Shown: positions 34,838 through 43,945, counted from the first letter of the stretch. The stretch is 64,000 nucleotides of DNA from Sulfitobacter sp043557345 (GCF_043557345.1 NZ_JBIFFV010000008.1:62001-126000), one strand, 5' to 3'. A program made the numbers and translations. Notes: generated by a model from the letters alone, not told the origin.

Positions 34838-35614
34838 TCAGCCGCCCACGCGGCTTGCATAAAGTGCTATGGCCGCAGCGTTGGAGACGTTGAGCGAGCC
34901 GAATCCGCCCGCCGCATCGATCCGCACCAGCGCATCCACGGTCTCGCGCGTCTTCTCCCGCAGCCCCGGCCCCTCGGCCCCCAAAACAAGCGCCACGGGG
35001 CGGTCACGGCGGCCCTCGACGGCCTCCTCGATGGTCTGCTTGGCCTCGCCATCGAGCCCGAGCACCAGATAGCCCATCTCCTGCAAAGCACGGATCGCGT
35101 CTGCAAGGTTGCGGACCCTCAAATAGGGCTGCCGCTCCAGCGCGCCGCTGGCGGTTTTGGCCAGCGCCCCGGTCTCGGGCGCGGAATGATGTTTGGTGCC
35201 GATGACCGCCGAGGCGCCCAGAACCTCGGCAGAGCGTAGAATCGCGCCGACGTTATGCGGATCGGTCACCCGGTCGAGCAGCAAAAGCCGCGGCGCGGAA
35301 TCACCGATGGCCACATCCTCCAACCGGCCCCAATTCAGCGGCTTCACCTCCAACACCGCGCCTTGGTGCACCGAATTCGGATCGAGCGGCGGGCGGAACT
35401 TGCGCGGGTCCACGATCTGCGGCGTGATTCCCGCCTCGGCAATGGCCTCTTCCAGCTTCGCCTGCGCGTTCGGCGTGACCATCAACTGCAATTTTTCACG
35501 CCGTGGGTTCATTAGCGCATCGCGCACCGCATGCAGACCGAACAGCCAGACCGTCTGCGCCGCTTCGGCCTTCTTGTCCTGCTCTTTTTGCACGACCCAT
35601 TTGGGTTTTTTCAT
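34838..35614 (-). CDS. rlmB: 23S rRNA (guanosine-2'-O-)-methyltransferase (SpoU/TrmH family)
   Basis: 258 residues from ATG 35614, with AAGGATAAAGAG upstream; a longer frame starting at 35692 lacks a site. The N-terminal substrate-binding domain (WLFGLHAVRDALMNPRR) precedes the SPOUT knot: LLLDRVTDPHNVGAILRSAEVLGA, VLGAEGPGLR and SLNVSNAAAIALY. RlmB methylates G2251 of 23S rRNA (E. coli numbering). Other TrmH members modify tRNA, but the N-terminal domain favours RlmB. Confidence 0.9.
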   Translation of the reverse strand: MKKPKWVVQKEQDKKAEAAQTVWLFGLHAVRDALMNPRREKLQLMVTPNAQAKLEEAIAEAGITPQIVDPRKFRPPLDPNSVHQGAVLEVKPLNWGRLEDVAIGDSAPRLLLLDRVTDPHNVGAILRSAEVLGASAVIGTKHHSAPETGALAKTASGALERQPYLRVRNLADAIRALQEMGYLVLGLDGEAKQTIEEAVEGRRDRPVALVLGAEGPGLREKTRETVDALVRIDAAGGFGSLNVSNAAAIALYASRVGG

Positions 35615-35727
35615 CTCTTTATCCTTTCGTGCGATTTCCCCAAGATTTCTCAGGAATTCGCCTTGACGCTTCTTTGGCTCGCTTGTAATCACGCCCCCAC
35701 GTCAGGTGCAATGCACCGGGACAAAGT

Positions 35728-35811
35728 GGGCGACAGGCCGCAAGGTGTGGCAGGGGACTGTAACTCCCTCGCGGAGACGCACGCCTGGTTCGATTCCAGG
35801 GTCGCCCACCA
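35728..35811 (+). tRNA. tRNA-Tyr (anticodon GTA)
   Basis: 84 bases with encoded CCA. Acceptor GGGCGAC pairs with GTCGCCC; the anticodon loop CTGTAAC gives GTA. A long variable arm (CGCGGAGACGCA), expected of bacterial tRNA-Tyr, precedes the T-arm CCTGGTTCGATTCCAGG. Confidence 0.95.
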
Positions 35812-35893
35812 CTTTCTCCCCCCCCCGCGATAATTCCTGTGCGCAGCCAAGCGCGTGCCCGTGGCGACCGATCAATGGCGCGCCCGATGGCTA

Positions 35894-36469
35894 TCAAGGG
35901 AGCAAGACTTCGCTCCGCAAAAACCCCTCAAGCGCCATCTCCAAATCGTCGTAAACGAGCTGAACCCGAACCCTTTGAACCGATCCAAGGTCGAACGTGA
36001 GGTAAGGCTGCGGATCCCCCTCCAGAATCGCATTCGGCGTCGGCAATGAATCGTGGCAGGGCGGCATCGGCAGATTCCGCATCGGTGCGTCGTTCACCGC
36101 AATTGCCATGGCGGCCAGCCCGCAGCGCCAGCTCCACAGATGGGTGACATAAAGGAAGTCTCGCCCATCATACTGCCGCAGGGCGATCCAATTGCCGCGG
36201 GTGGCGTTCAGAATCGGCCGCACCTCTGCAGCGGTGGTAAAACGGCCCGTAGGCGTCTGGTCTTCGGCAATCAATCCGGGGGGCACGGCATCCATATAGA
36301 ATGCAGGTGGCGGGGCCGCCGGTGCCGGGGGCGCTGCCGGTCTCGCGGGGGCCGCGGGGCGTGGCGGCGCCTGCACCGTCATCGGCGCATCCGGTCGGCC
36401 AACCCCGTCCGATGGGCCAGAGGGGCCGCCCAGGCTGATCGCGATTACGGCAAAAACAAAATCGAACAT
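35894..36469 (-). CDS. Hypothetical exported proline-rich protein
   Basis: 191 residues from ATG 36469, with an AGG site close upstream. A short hydrophobic N-terminus (MFDFVFAVIAISLGG) suggests a signal or anchor. Residues about 30-55 are a Pro/Ala-rich linker (PRPAAPARPAAPPAPAAPPP). The remaining 130 residues look globular, with EVRPILNATRGNWIALRQYDGRDFLYVTHLWSWRCGL and a Cys pair (WRCGL, PPCHD). I do not recognise the domain. It is divergent from the glycosyltransferase-like gene, sharing a 93-base control region. Confidence 0.75.
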   Translation of the reverse strand: MFDFVFAVIAISLGGPSGPSDGVGRPDAPMTVQAPPRPAAPARPAAPPAPAAPPPAFYMDAVPPGLIAEDQTPTGRFTTAAEVRPILNATRGNWIALRQYDGRDFLYVTHLWSWRCGLAAMAIAVNDAPMRNLPMPPCHDSLPTPNAILEGDPQPYLTFDLGSVQRVRVQLVYDDLEMALEGFLRSEVLLP

Positions 36470-36562
36470 CCTGAACCCCTTTCGCAGGCCGCAAAAATTG
36501 CTGGCTTTTGCCCACAGAGCCCTGCCCCTATACTGGCCGAAAACCAAAGGCCGCAGCTCAGT

Positions 36563-37567
36563 ATGACACGCAATTCGCGTATCCCGCAAATTTTCAACGT
36601 CGTCATCGTGGGCCAAGAGGGGCGGCTAGCCTATGAGGCGCTGCTCTTCGCCGCCTCCCTGCGCCATTCCTGCCCGGACTTTCAAGGCCGCCTGCTGATC
36701 GCCGAACCGCAGCCCGGCCCGCTTTGGGACAGTGACCCGCGCATCACCGACAGCGCGCTGCGCGAGGCGCTAAGCGCGTTTGGGGCGGAGTTCGTCCCCT
36801 TCGAAAACCAACATTTCGGCAGCACCTATCCCAATGGCAATAAGATCGAGATGCTCAGCGCCCTGCCCGCGGGCGAACCCTTTGTTTTCTTTGACACCGA
36901 TACGCTGATCACCGGCGATCTGGCGGCGGTGCCCTTCGACTTCGACCGCCCCTCGGCCTCTCTCAAATGCGAGGGCACATGGCCCGAGCCGCAGCTATAC
37001 GGGCCGGGCTATAGCGCATTATGGAAGTCTCTTTACGACAAGTTCGGCCTCGACTTCGCCAGCAGTCTCGACCTGAGCCAACCGGATGAACATTGGCGGC
37101 GTTATCTCTATTTTAACGCCGGGTACTTCTACTACCGCTGCCCGAAGGAATTCGGCGATCTCTTTCTGCGCTACGCGCTGGCGGTACGCGACGACCCTCC
37201 GGTCGCGCTTTGCGCGCAGAGCTTCGACCCTTGGCTCGACCAAATCGTGCTGCCTCTGGTGATCCACGCCCTTGGCGGCGGGCGAAACGCTCTGCCCGCT
37301 GGCCTGTTGGATGGTACGGTCTCCTGCCACTATCGCTTTCTGCCCCTGCTCTACGCCCGCGAGAGCGATCAGGCGATCGAGGTGCTGGAGATGATCACGG
37401 CCCCCAACCGGATGAAAAAGCTGCTCAAGCAGCGCGATGCGATCAAGCGGATGGTCTATCAGGGACGCGGGGCCAAGGTGCGCGCGCTTTTCGATCAAGA
37501 CAACCTGCCGCGCCGCGAACAGGCGATCCGCATCCGGATCAAATCAAACGGATTCTGGATGCGCTGA
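36563..37567 (+). CDS. Glycosyltransferase-like protein of unknown acceptor
   Basis: 334 residues from ATG 36563. The fold looks GT-A like: an N-terminal FNVVIVGQEGRLAYEALLFAASL, then FVFFDTDTLITGD, whose Asp111-x-Asp113 fits the metal and nucleotide-sugar DxD motif, then YFNAGYFYY as seen in glycosyltransferase family 8-like proteins. The C-terminal 80 residues are basic. There is no membrane helix. Its substrate is unknown and no polysaccharide cluster is nearby. Confidence 0.65.
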   Translation: MTRNSRIPQIFNVVIVGQEGRLAYEALLFAASLRHSCPDFQGRLLIAEPQPGPLWDSDPRITDSALREALSAFGAEFVPFENQHFGSTYPNGNKIEMLSALPAGEPFVFFDTDTLITGDLAAVPFDFDRPSASLKCEGTWPEPQLYGPGYSALWKSLYDKFGLDFASSLDLSQPDEHWRRYLYFNAGYFYYRCPKEFGDLFLRYALAVRDDPPVALCAQSFDPWLDQIVLPLVIHALGGGRNALPAGLLDGTVSCHYRFLPLLYARESDQAIEVLEMITAPNRMKKLLKQRDAIKRMVYQGRGAKVRALFDQDNLPRREQAIRIRIKSNGFWMR

Positions 37568-37643
37568 GCCCCGCCTGCCCCGTTGTCTGAAGAAATCTTT
37601 GCGCCTAGGCTGCGCGAGATCCATTTTCTGAGAGGACAGACCA

Positions 37644-38936
37644 ATGGCCGACAGCCCCACCCCACGTTTCGACACGCTGCAAATTCACGCAGGCGCGAGC
37701 CCCGACCCGGCCACCGGCGCGCGGCAGACACCGATCTACCAGACCACGGCCTATGTCTTTCGCGATGCCGACCACGCGGCGGCTTTGTTTAACCTTCAGG
37801 AAGTCGGCTATATCTACTCGCGCCTGACCAACCCCACCAACGCGGTCCTACAAGAGCGGATCGCCACGCTCGAAGGCGGTGTCGGGGCGGTCTGCTGCTC
37901 ATCGGGCCATGCCGCGCAGATCATGGCGCTGTTCCCGCTGATGGGGCCGGGCAAGAATATCGTCGCCTCTACCCGTCTCTATGGCGGCACGGTCACGCAG
38001 TTCAGCCATACGATCAAACGCTTTGGCTGGTCCTGCAAATTCGTCGACTTCGACGATCCGCAGGCCGTGGCCGACGCCATCGACGACGACACCCGCGCGG
38101 TCTTTGGTGAGGCCATTGCCAACCCCGGCGGCTATATCATGGATGTGCGCGCCATTGCGGATGTGGCCGATGCGGCGGGCATTCCGCTGATCATCGACAA
38201 CACCAGCGCCACCCCCTACCTCTGCCGCCCGATTGAGCATGGGGCGACGCTGGTGGTGCATTCCACCACCAAATACCTCACCGGCAATGGCACCGTCATG
38301 GGCGGCTGCGTGGTGGATTCAGGCAAGTTCGACTGGTCTGCCAATGACAAATTCCCCTCCCTCAGCCAGCCCGAGGAAGCCTATCACGGCATGAAGTTCC
38401 ACGAGACCTTCGGCCCGATGGCCTTTACCTTCCATGGCATCGCCATCGGGCTGCGGGATCTGGGGATGACGATGAACCCGCAGGCGGCGCATTACACGCT
38501 GATGGGGATCGAGACCCTGTCGCTGCGCATGGAGCGGCATGTGCAGAACGCGGTAAAGGTGGCCGAATGGCTCGAACAGGACGGCCGGGTCGACTATGTG
38601 ACCTACGCCGGGCTGAAATCCTCGCCCTATCACGAACGCATGCAAAAGGTTTGCCCCAAGGGCGCGGGCGGGCTTTTCACCTTTGCGGTCAAGGGCGGCT
38701 ATGACGCCTGCGTGAAACTGGTCAACAGCCTTGAGATCTTTAGCCATGTGGCGAACTTGGGCGATACGCGCTCGCTGATCATTCACTCCGCCTCCACCAC
38801 CCACCGCCAGCTGACGGCAGAGCAGCAGGAAGCGGCGGGGGCCGGTCCGGGCGTCGTGCGCATCTCCATCGGGACCGAGGATGCCGACGATCTGATCGCC
38901 GATCTGGATCAGGCGCTGGCCAAGGCGACCAGCTAA
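37644..38936 (+). CDS. metY: O-acetylhomoserine aminocarboxypropyltransferase / sulfhydrylase
   Basis: 430 residues, the length of the O-acetylhomoserine sulfhydrylase class rather than the shorter MetB/MetC. PLP-enzyme motifs: YIYSRLTNPTNAVLQERIATLEGG, SRLYGGT-like STRLYGGTVTQF, DNTSATPYLCRPIEHGA, and the Schiff-base lysine in HSTTKYLTGNGT (Lys210). It makes homocysteine from O-acetylhomoserine and sulfide (direct sulfhydrylation). GAGAGGACA precedes the ATG, and a strong terminator follows. Confidence 0.92.
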   Translation: MADSPTPRFDTLQIHAGASPDPATGARQTPIYQTTAYVFRDADHAAALFNLQEVGYIYSRLTNPTNAVLQERIATLEGGVGAVCCSSGHAAQIMALFPLMGPGKNIVASTRLYGGTVTQFSHTIKRFGWSCKFVDFDDPQAVADAIDDDTRAVFGEAIANPGGYIMDVRAIADVADAAGIPLIIDNTSATPYLCRPIEHGATLVVHSTTKYLTGNGTVMGGCVVDSGKFDWSANDKFPSLSQPEEAYHGMKFHETFGPMAFTFHGIAIGLRDLGMTMNPQAAHYTLMGIETLSLRMERHVQNAVKVAEWLEQDGRVDYVTYAGLKSSPYHERMQKVCPKGAGGLFTFAVKGGYDACVKLVNSLEIFSHVANLGDTRSLIIHSASTTHRQLTAEQQEAAGAGPGVVRISIGTEDADDLIADLDQALAKATS

Positions 38937-38943
38937 AACATCT

Positions 38944-38973
38944 CCCCCGCCGATCACCCCGGCGGGGGTTTGT
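38944..38973 (+). terminator. metY terminator
   Basis: CCCCCGCCG - ATCACCC - CGGCGGGGG followed by TTTGT, eight bases after the metY stop. Confidence 0.8.
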
Positions 38974-38987
38974 CCCTCTGCGGTCGC

Positions 38988-39689
38988 TTACTGCCCCGGG
39001 GCAATCGCAAAGGTCATGGAAACCTGCGCCTGCACCTCGACCTCACCTTCGGCCACGGCACTGTCCATCGCCATCCCCATACGGGCGGCTTCGAACATCT
39101 TGGGCTGCGCGTGCGAGTTTTCGGTCATGCGGATCAATGTGCCAAGCTTCACGCCTGCTGCCTCGGCCAATTGCCGCGCGCGTTCGGTGGCATCGGCAAC
39201 GGCGGCTTTGCGCGCCTCGGCCAGCGCGTCTTTCGGGTCTTGCAGACCGAAGTCCAAGCCGTTGAAATCATTCGCACCCTCGTCAATCACCGCATCCATC
39301 ATCGCGCCCAGACGGTCGAGATCGCGCACCTTGACGGTGACGGAGTTACCCGCCTGATAGCCAGTGATCCGCGGCGGCTGGCCGTCCTCATGCGCGCGGT
39401 TGTCATGCACCGGGCGCAGGTAGAACCGGCTGGTCTGACGGTCCTTCGCCGCGACGCCCTGCGCGTCGAGCTCGGTCAGGATCGCGCTTACGGCGACGTT
39501 CACCTTGTCCATCGCGGCCTTGGCGGTTTCGGCCTCTTCGGTCACGCCCAAAGTGATCGTCGCCATGTCGGGGGCCGCGGCGATGCTGCCTTGGCCGGTG
39601 ACGATAATTCCCTCTTCCGGTCCCTGCTGGGCCGAGACCATTCCGGCCCCCGCCATCCACGCCAGCGCCACCCAATTCATCAGTCGCAT
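38988..39689 (-). CDS. SIMPL (DUF541) domain exported protein
   Basis: 233 residues from ATG 39689, with GGAAAGGAA upstream. The signal peptide MRLMNWVALAWMAGAGMVSA is cleaved before QQGPEEG. The SIMPL pattern is clear: IIVTGQGSIAAAPDMATITLGVTEEAETAKAAM, then ITGYQAGNSVTVKVRDLDRLGAMMDAVIDEGAND and LAEARKAAVADATERARQLAEAAGVKLG. Periplasmic. Family members (YggE, SIMPL) are linked to oxidative-stress protection, but the mechanism is unknown. Confidence 0.9.
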   Translation of the reverse strand: MRLMNWVALAWMAGAGMVSAQQGPEEGIIVTGQGSIAAAPDMATITLGVTEEAETAKAAMDKVNVAVSAILTELDAQGVAAKDRQTSRFYLRPVHDNRAHEDGQPPRITGYQAGNSVTVKVRDLDRLGAMMDAVIDEGANDFNGLDFGLQDPKDALAEARKAAVADATERARQLAEAAGVKLGTLIRMTENSHAQPKMFEAARMGMAMDSAVAEGEVEVQAQVSMTFAIAPGQ

Positions 39690-39858
39690 GTTCGTTCCTT
39701 TCCGTGCATCAATGCCCCGCCATTTGCCCATCGTGAGCCGGCTCTGACAAGCACCTGCGCGGTGCGCACCCTTTCCTTGGGCGAACTCCTGCTCTATCCT
39801 TCGCGATGACTGCGGCGCGTCTGTAAGTGCGCCCGACCCCATGCTAAAGTCGACCGCG

Positions 39859-42651
39859 ATGAAGCCGAATTTTACCCTCTCCCTGTCGTTCGACGGCATT
39901 CGTTTGCTCCACCGCACCTCGGGCGGATGGCAGCTTGTTGGTGAAGTGGCGCTCGACAGCGCCGACCTGGCAGCGGAACTGGCGGTCTTGCGCAAAACCG
40001 CCACGGCGTTGGAGCCGGGCGGGCTGCGCAGCCTGCTGTTGATCCCCGACGCGCAGATCAAATACCTCACCCTCGACACGCCGGATGTGGACCCCGCCGC
40101 CCGCCGTGCCGCAGCGGCAGAGGCGCTGGAGGGGGCCACGCCCTATCCGGTGTCCGATCTGGTGTTCGATGTGCATTCCGATGGCGGGCAAAGCCATGTT
40201 GCCGCCGTGGCGCGTGAGACGCTGGAAGAGGCCGAAGCCTTCGCCGTGGAGCACCGTTTCCACCCGGTTAGCTTTGCCGCCGCACCGGCCAGTGAGAGGT
40301 TCGGTGGCGCGCCGCATTTCGGCACAACGAAAGCCGCATCCGACCTGCTGGAACCCGGCGAAACCGTGGCGCCCGAAACGGCCCCCATCGCGGTTTCCGG
40401 CGTAATGAGCGCGCCTGAAGGCCCGGTCGTGGACACGGAAGAGACGACCCCCGTGGCCGAGCCTGAGCTTGCCCGGACCCCGGAAGAGACCCCGCCACCG
40501 GTTGAGGAAAACCTGCCGAAGTTGGGGCCGACCAAGGGTGCCTCAGAAACCTCCCCAGCGTTGGCGCCACCCCCCGAAGAGACACCACCGCCGCTGAACG
40601 AAGACCTGCCCGCCTTGGATGCGGCAGCGGAAGCGGAGGAGACGGCAGAGGCTGAACTGGTCCCCACTCCAGAGCAAACCCCACCGTCGCTGGCGGAAGA
40701 CCTGCCCGCGCTGGAGACCCCCGCGCCAAGCGAGGAACCGGCAGAGACGGAGGCGGACGAGCCGCCCGCCCCCACGGGCAGCGTTGCGGCATCCGCAGCC
40801 CCCCTCGCGGCAGCAGCAGCGGCAAGCACGCAGGCTGCACCGCGGCCCGCGCCTTCGCGCAAGGTCGATTTCTCCGCGCCGCCCTCGCGCAGCGCCCCTG
40901 CCGCCGGTTTTGCAAGCCGCCGTGGCGGGTCAGACAACGCGCCCAGCCTTGGCGGCGCGAGCCGGGAAGCCCCCCCGCCTCCGCCTGCCCCTGCCGCCCA
41001 AGCGGAACCGACGCCCGCGCCCGCCCCCAGCACGCCGTCCCTGCCCATTGGCGCACCTTCGCCCGCCGCGGCCCCGCTTGCGCCGCAGATGCCCGTCGAA
41101 CCGGCCACCGCCGCCGCCGCGACAGAGGCCGCAGCCCCCCAGCCCGACAGCAGTTCGCTGACGCCTGAGGCGACCACCGCGAGCGGCACCTTCCTCAGCC
41201 GCCGTAAAGCGAAAGCGCCGAAAGACCGCCGAGCCGCCCCCGCCCGCCCGGCGGCGGCCACCCCGGCATCAGAGGCCGAGCGGATGACCGTCTTTGGCGC
41301 GCGCCGCCGGAACGAAGTCGGCGGCAAGCCGCGCTTCCTCGGCCTGATCCTGACGGCGGCGCTTTTGGTCTTCTTGGCGGGGGTCGCGGCTTGGGCCTCG
41401 ATCTTCCTCGACGAGGGCAGCGCGCTCTCGCGGCTCTTTGGCGACCGCAGCCCGCGCAGCACCGCCGAAGCCTTGGCCCCTGCGGAAACTCCTGAAATCG
41501 AGAATGACATCGCCGTGCTGCCCCCCGAACCGGCAGCGCCTGACGCCATCGAAACCGCCGCCTTGGACGCGGGTCTGACGGACGAAGACGGTGCCGTCCT
41601 CGACGCCCTGCGCGACCCCGAGCCGCGCCCCCTGTCTGAGATGACCGAGGCCGAGATCGACGCCAAATATGCCACCACCGGCATCTGGGCCCGCGCACCC
41701 GATGTGCCCCCCGCCCCGGCGGCGGCGATTGATATCGACGATCTCTACCTCACCAGCATCGACCCGATCAGCAGCACGACAGATGCCGTGGCCCTGCCGC
41801 CGGTCAGCGGCTTCGGCACCGACAGCGCCCCCGGCGCGGTCAGCTCTCCGGCGGCGGCGGGCACGCGCTTTGCGCTGGACGCGCGCGGCTTGGTCAAACC
41901 CACGGCTCAGGGGGCGCTCAGCCCCGATGGCCATCTGGTCTACCTCGGTCGCCCCGCCGTTCAGCCCCCCGCCACGCTGACCCGACCTGACGCCGAACCG
42001 GCTGAGCCTGAGGTCGACAGCGCTTTGGTCGAGGCCCGCCCCCGTCCGCGCCCCGACGATCTGGCAGAGACAACCGAACGCGCGCAGCTTGGCGGGCTGA
42101 CACGTTCAGAATTGGCCGATCTGCGCCCGGAACTGCGGCCCAAATCCGTTCAGGAAGTTGCGGAGGAGGCGCTTGCCGCCGCCACCCCTGAGCCCGAGGT
42201 TGCCCCCATCGACACCAGTGGCGCGGTCGCCGCTGCCCTCGCCACGCCGCCAGCGATCCAGAACGCGACGAAACAGGCCACCACCCAGTCGCGCCGCCCC
42301 GATACGCGCCCGCGCAATTTCGACCGGATCGTGAAGCGCGCCGCCCGCAGCGCCGCGCCTGCGCAGGTGGCGAGTGTGGCACCCAAGGCGGTGCAGCCGC
42401 GTTTTCCATCAAAGACCTCCGTGGCGAAACAGGCCACGGTGAAGAATGCGATCAACCTGCGCGACGTCAATCTGATCGGCGTCTATGGCAAGCCCTCGAA
42501 CCGCCGTGCTCTGGTTCGGCTCAGCAATGGGCGGTATCAAAAGGTTGAAGTAGGTGACCGGATCGATGGGGGCCGCGTCTCTGCGATTGGCGACAGCGAG
42601 TTGCGCTATGTCCGCCGGGGCCGCAATGTCGTGCTGAAGATGCCGAACTAG
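39859..42651 (+). CDS. Large membrane protein with PilM/GspL-like N-terminus and GspC/PilP-like C-terminus
   Basis: 930 residues from ATG 39859; ATG 39841 is six codons earlier. Residues 1-150 (FTLSLSFDGIRLLHRTSGGWQ..., then TLDTPDVDPAARRAAAAEALEGATPYPVSDLVFDV) resemble the actin-like start of PilM/GspL. A Pro/Ala/Glu-rich linker (about 165-480) contains three ETPPP repeats. One membrane helix lies at about 491-515. A second disordered linker leads to residues 861-930 (NLIGVYGKPSNRRALVRLSNG...VEVGDRIDGGRVSAIG), which looks like the HR domain of GspC/PilP. No other secretion or pilus gene is near. Domain names are my inference. Confidence 0.7.
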   Translation: MKPNFTLSLSFDGIRLLHRTSGGWQLVGEVALDSADLAAELAVLRKTATALEPGGLRSLLLIPDAQIKYLTLDTPDVDPAARRAAAAEALEGATPYPVSDLVFDVHSDGGQSHVAAVARETLEEAEAFAVEHRFHPVSFAAAPASERFGGAPHFGTTKAASDLLEPGETVAPETAPIAVSGVMSAPEGPVVDTEETTPVAEPELARTPEETPPPVEENLPKLGPTKGASETSPALAPPPEETPPPLNEDLPALDAAAEAEETAEAELVPTPEQTPPSLAEDLPALETPAPSEEPAETEADEPPAPTGSVAASAAPLAAAAAASTQAAPRPAPSRKVDFSAPPSRSAPAAGFASRRGGSDNAPSLGGASREAPPPPPAPAAQAEPTPAPAPSTPSLPIGAPSPAAAPLAPQMPVEPATAAAATEAAAPQPDSSSLTPEATTASGTFLSRRKAKAPKDRRAAPARPAAATPASEAERMTVFGARRRNEVGGKPRFLGLILTAALLVFLAGVAAWASIFLDEGSALSRLFGDRSPRSTAEALAPAETPEIENDIAVLPPEPAAPDAIETAALDAGLTDEDGAVLDALRDPEPRPLSEMTEAEIDAKYATTGIWARAPDVPPAPAAAIDIDDLYLTSIDPISSTTDAVALPPVSGFGTDSAPGAVSSPAAAGTRFALDARGLVKPTAQGALSPDGHLVYLGRPAVQPPATLTRPDAEPAEPEVDSALVEARPRPRPDDLAETTERAQLGGLTRSELADLRPELRPKSVQEVAEEALAAATPEPEVAPIDTSGAVAAALATPPAIQNATKQATTQSRRPDTRPRNFDRIVKRAARSAAPAQVASVAPKAVQPRFPSKTSVAKQATVKNAINLRDVNLIGVYGKPSNRRALVRLSNGRYQKVEVGDRIDGGRVSAIGDSELRYVRRGRNVVLKMPN

Positions 42652-42660
42652 GTCTCACCA

Positions 42661-42685
42661 CAAAAAAGGGACGCCGCAGCGCCCC
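42661..42685 (-). terminator. hpd terminator
   Basis: On the leftward strand GGGGCGC - TGCG - GCGTCCC (one G-U pair) followed by six Ts, about 30 bases after the hpd stop and near the end of the opposing gene. Confidence 0.75.
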
Positions 42686-42713
42686 TTTCCCCCTCCCCGG
42701 GATGTTATATTGA

Positions 42714-43808
42714 TCAGCTGGTCTCAAGCTCACCATTGTCGATCTGTTCCTGCTCGATCGATTCGAAAAGCGCCTTGAAGTTACCTTCACCGAAACCGTC
42801 GTCCCCCTTGCGTTCGATGAACTCAAAGAAGATCGGCCCGATCACGGTTTTCGAGAAAATCTGCAATAGAATCCGCGTCTCGCCCCCGTCAACGACGCCT
42901 TCGCCGTCGATCAGGATGCCGTGTTTTTGCATCCGGTCAAGCGGCTCCTCGTGGCCGGTCACGCGCTCCTTCGACATCTTGTAATAGGTCTCGGGCGGCC
43001 CAGGCATGAACTTCAGCCCATTGTCGGCAATCGCATCGGTCGCGTCATAGATGTTACGCGCACCGACGGCGATATGCTGGATGCCCTCACCGTTGTATTT
43101 CTTGAGATAGGCCACGATCTGCCCCGTCTCGCCCCGGTCCTCGTTGATCGGGATACGGATGCGCCCGCAGGGCGAAGTCAGCGCGCGGCTGGTAAGGCCG
43201 GTGTATTTGCCTTCGATGTCGAAGAATCGGATCTCGCGGAAGTTGAACAGGTCGCCGTAGAACTTAAACCAGACGTCCATATTGCCCTTGTGAACATTGT
43301 GCGTCAGGTGGTCGAGGTAGTAGAACCCCACGCCCTCGGGTTTCGACTTGGCGATCCAGTCGTATTCCCAATTGTAGGGCGAGGTGTCGTAATACTGGTC
43401 GACGAAATAGATCAGCGAACCGCCGATGCCCATGATCGCGGGCACGTCGAGCACCTTGCCATCGCCCGTGTATTCCTCGGCACCATTCGCGACCGCGTGC
43501 TTTAGTGCCTTTTGCGCATCCACGACGCGCCAGCCCATCGACGGCGCGCAGGGGCCGTGCTCTTCGACGAAGCGCGCGGCAAAGCTTTCGGGGTCGTGGT
43601 TCAGGACGTAGGTGATGTCGCCCTGCTGCCAAAGCTCGATCTTCCTGGTCTTATGGTTGGCGACATGGGCATAGCCCATCTTGGTGAAAACATCGCGCAG
43701 CGCCTGCGGGTCGGGGCTGGCAAATTCGACAAACTCGAAACCATCGGTGCCGGCGGGGTTCTCTGCCGTGATCTGCGATTTCGGGGCGTCATGCGGGAAA
43801 GGGCCCAT
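42714..43808 (-). CDS. hpd: 4-Hydroxyphenylpyruvate dioxygenase
   Basis: 364 residues, family-normal. The iron ligands of the vicinal-oxygen-chelate fold are in place: YYLDHLTHNV (His167), GIQHIAVGARN (His245) and IFFEFIER (Glu329). The C-terminal GDDGFGEGNFKALFESIE is the lid helix. It turns 4-hydroxyphenylpyruvate into homogentisate in tyrosine breakdown. Homogentisate dioxygenase and later steps are not adjacent. The divergent AsnC-family gene is the probable regulator, with a palindrome in the shared gap. Confidence 0.96.
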   Translation of the reverse strand: MGPFPHDAPKSQITAENPAGTDGFEFVEFASPDPQALRDVFTKMGYAHVANHKTRKIELWQQGDITYVLNHDPESFAARFVEEHGPCAPSMGWRVVDAQKALKHAVANGAEEYTGDGKVLDVPAIMGIGGSLIYFVDQYYDTSPYNWEYDWIAKSKPEGVGFYYLDHLTHNVHKGNMDVWFKFYGDLFNFREIRFFDIEGKYTGLTSRALTSPCGRIRIPINEDRGETGQIVAYLKKYNGEGIQHIAVGARNIYDATDAIADNGLKFMPGPPETYYKMSKERVTGHEEPLDRMQKHGILIDGEGVVDGGETRILLQIFSKTVIGPIFFEFIERKGDDGFGEGNFKALFESIEQEQIDNGELETS

Positions 43809-43862
43809 GTCAGTCTCCTCTGCTTTTGGATTTGTCGTATTTTAAGCGCCGATCCCCGCGTA

Positions 43863-43906
43863 AGTTGCGCATATTAAAGCATTCAACTGGTCAATATCGC
43901 GCAACT
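43863..43906. promoter_or_regulatory. Inverted repeat between hpd and the AsnC-family gene
   Basis: Left arm AGTTGCGCATATT (43863-43875) and right arm AATATCGCGCAACT (43893-43906) are inverted copies that differ by one inserted base, with 17 bases between. It is 54 bases upstream of hpd and 39 upstream of the regulator, well placed to control both. Lrp/AsnC proteins commonly bind such long, A/T-centred palindromes. Confidence 0.65.
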
Positions 43907-43945
43907 ACCGCATACTACGTCCACACCATGCGGAGATCGCGCATC

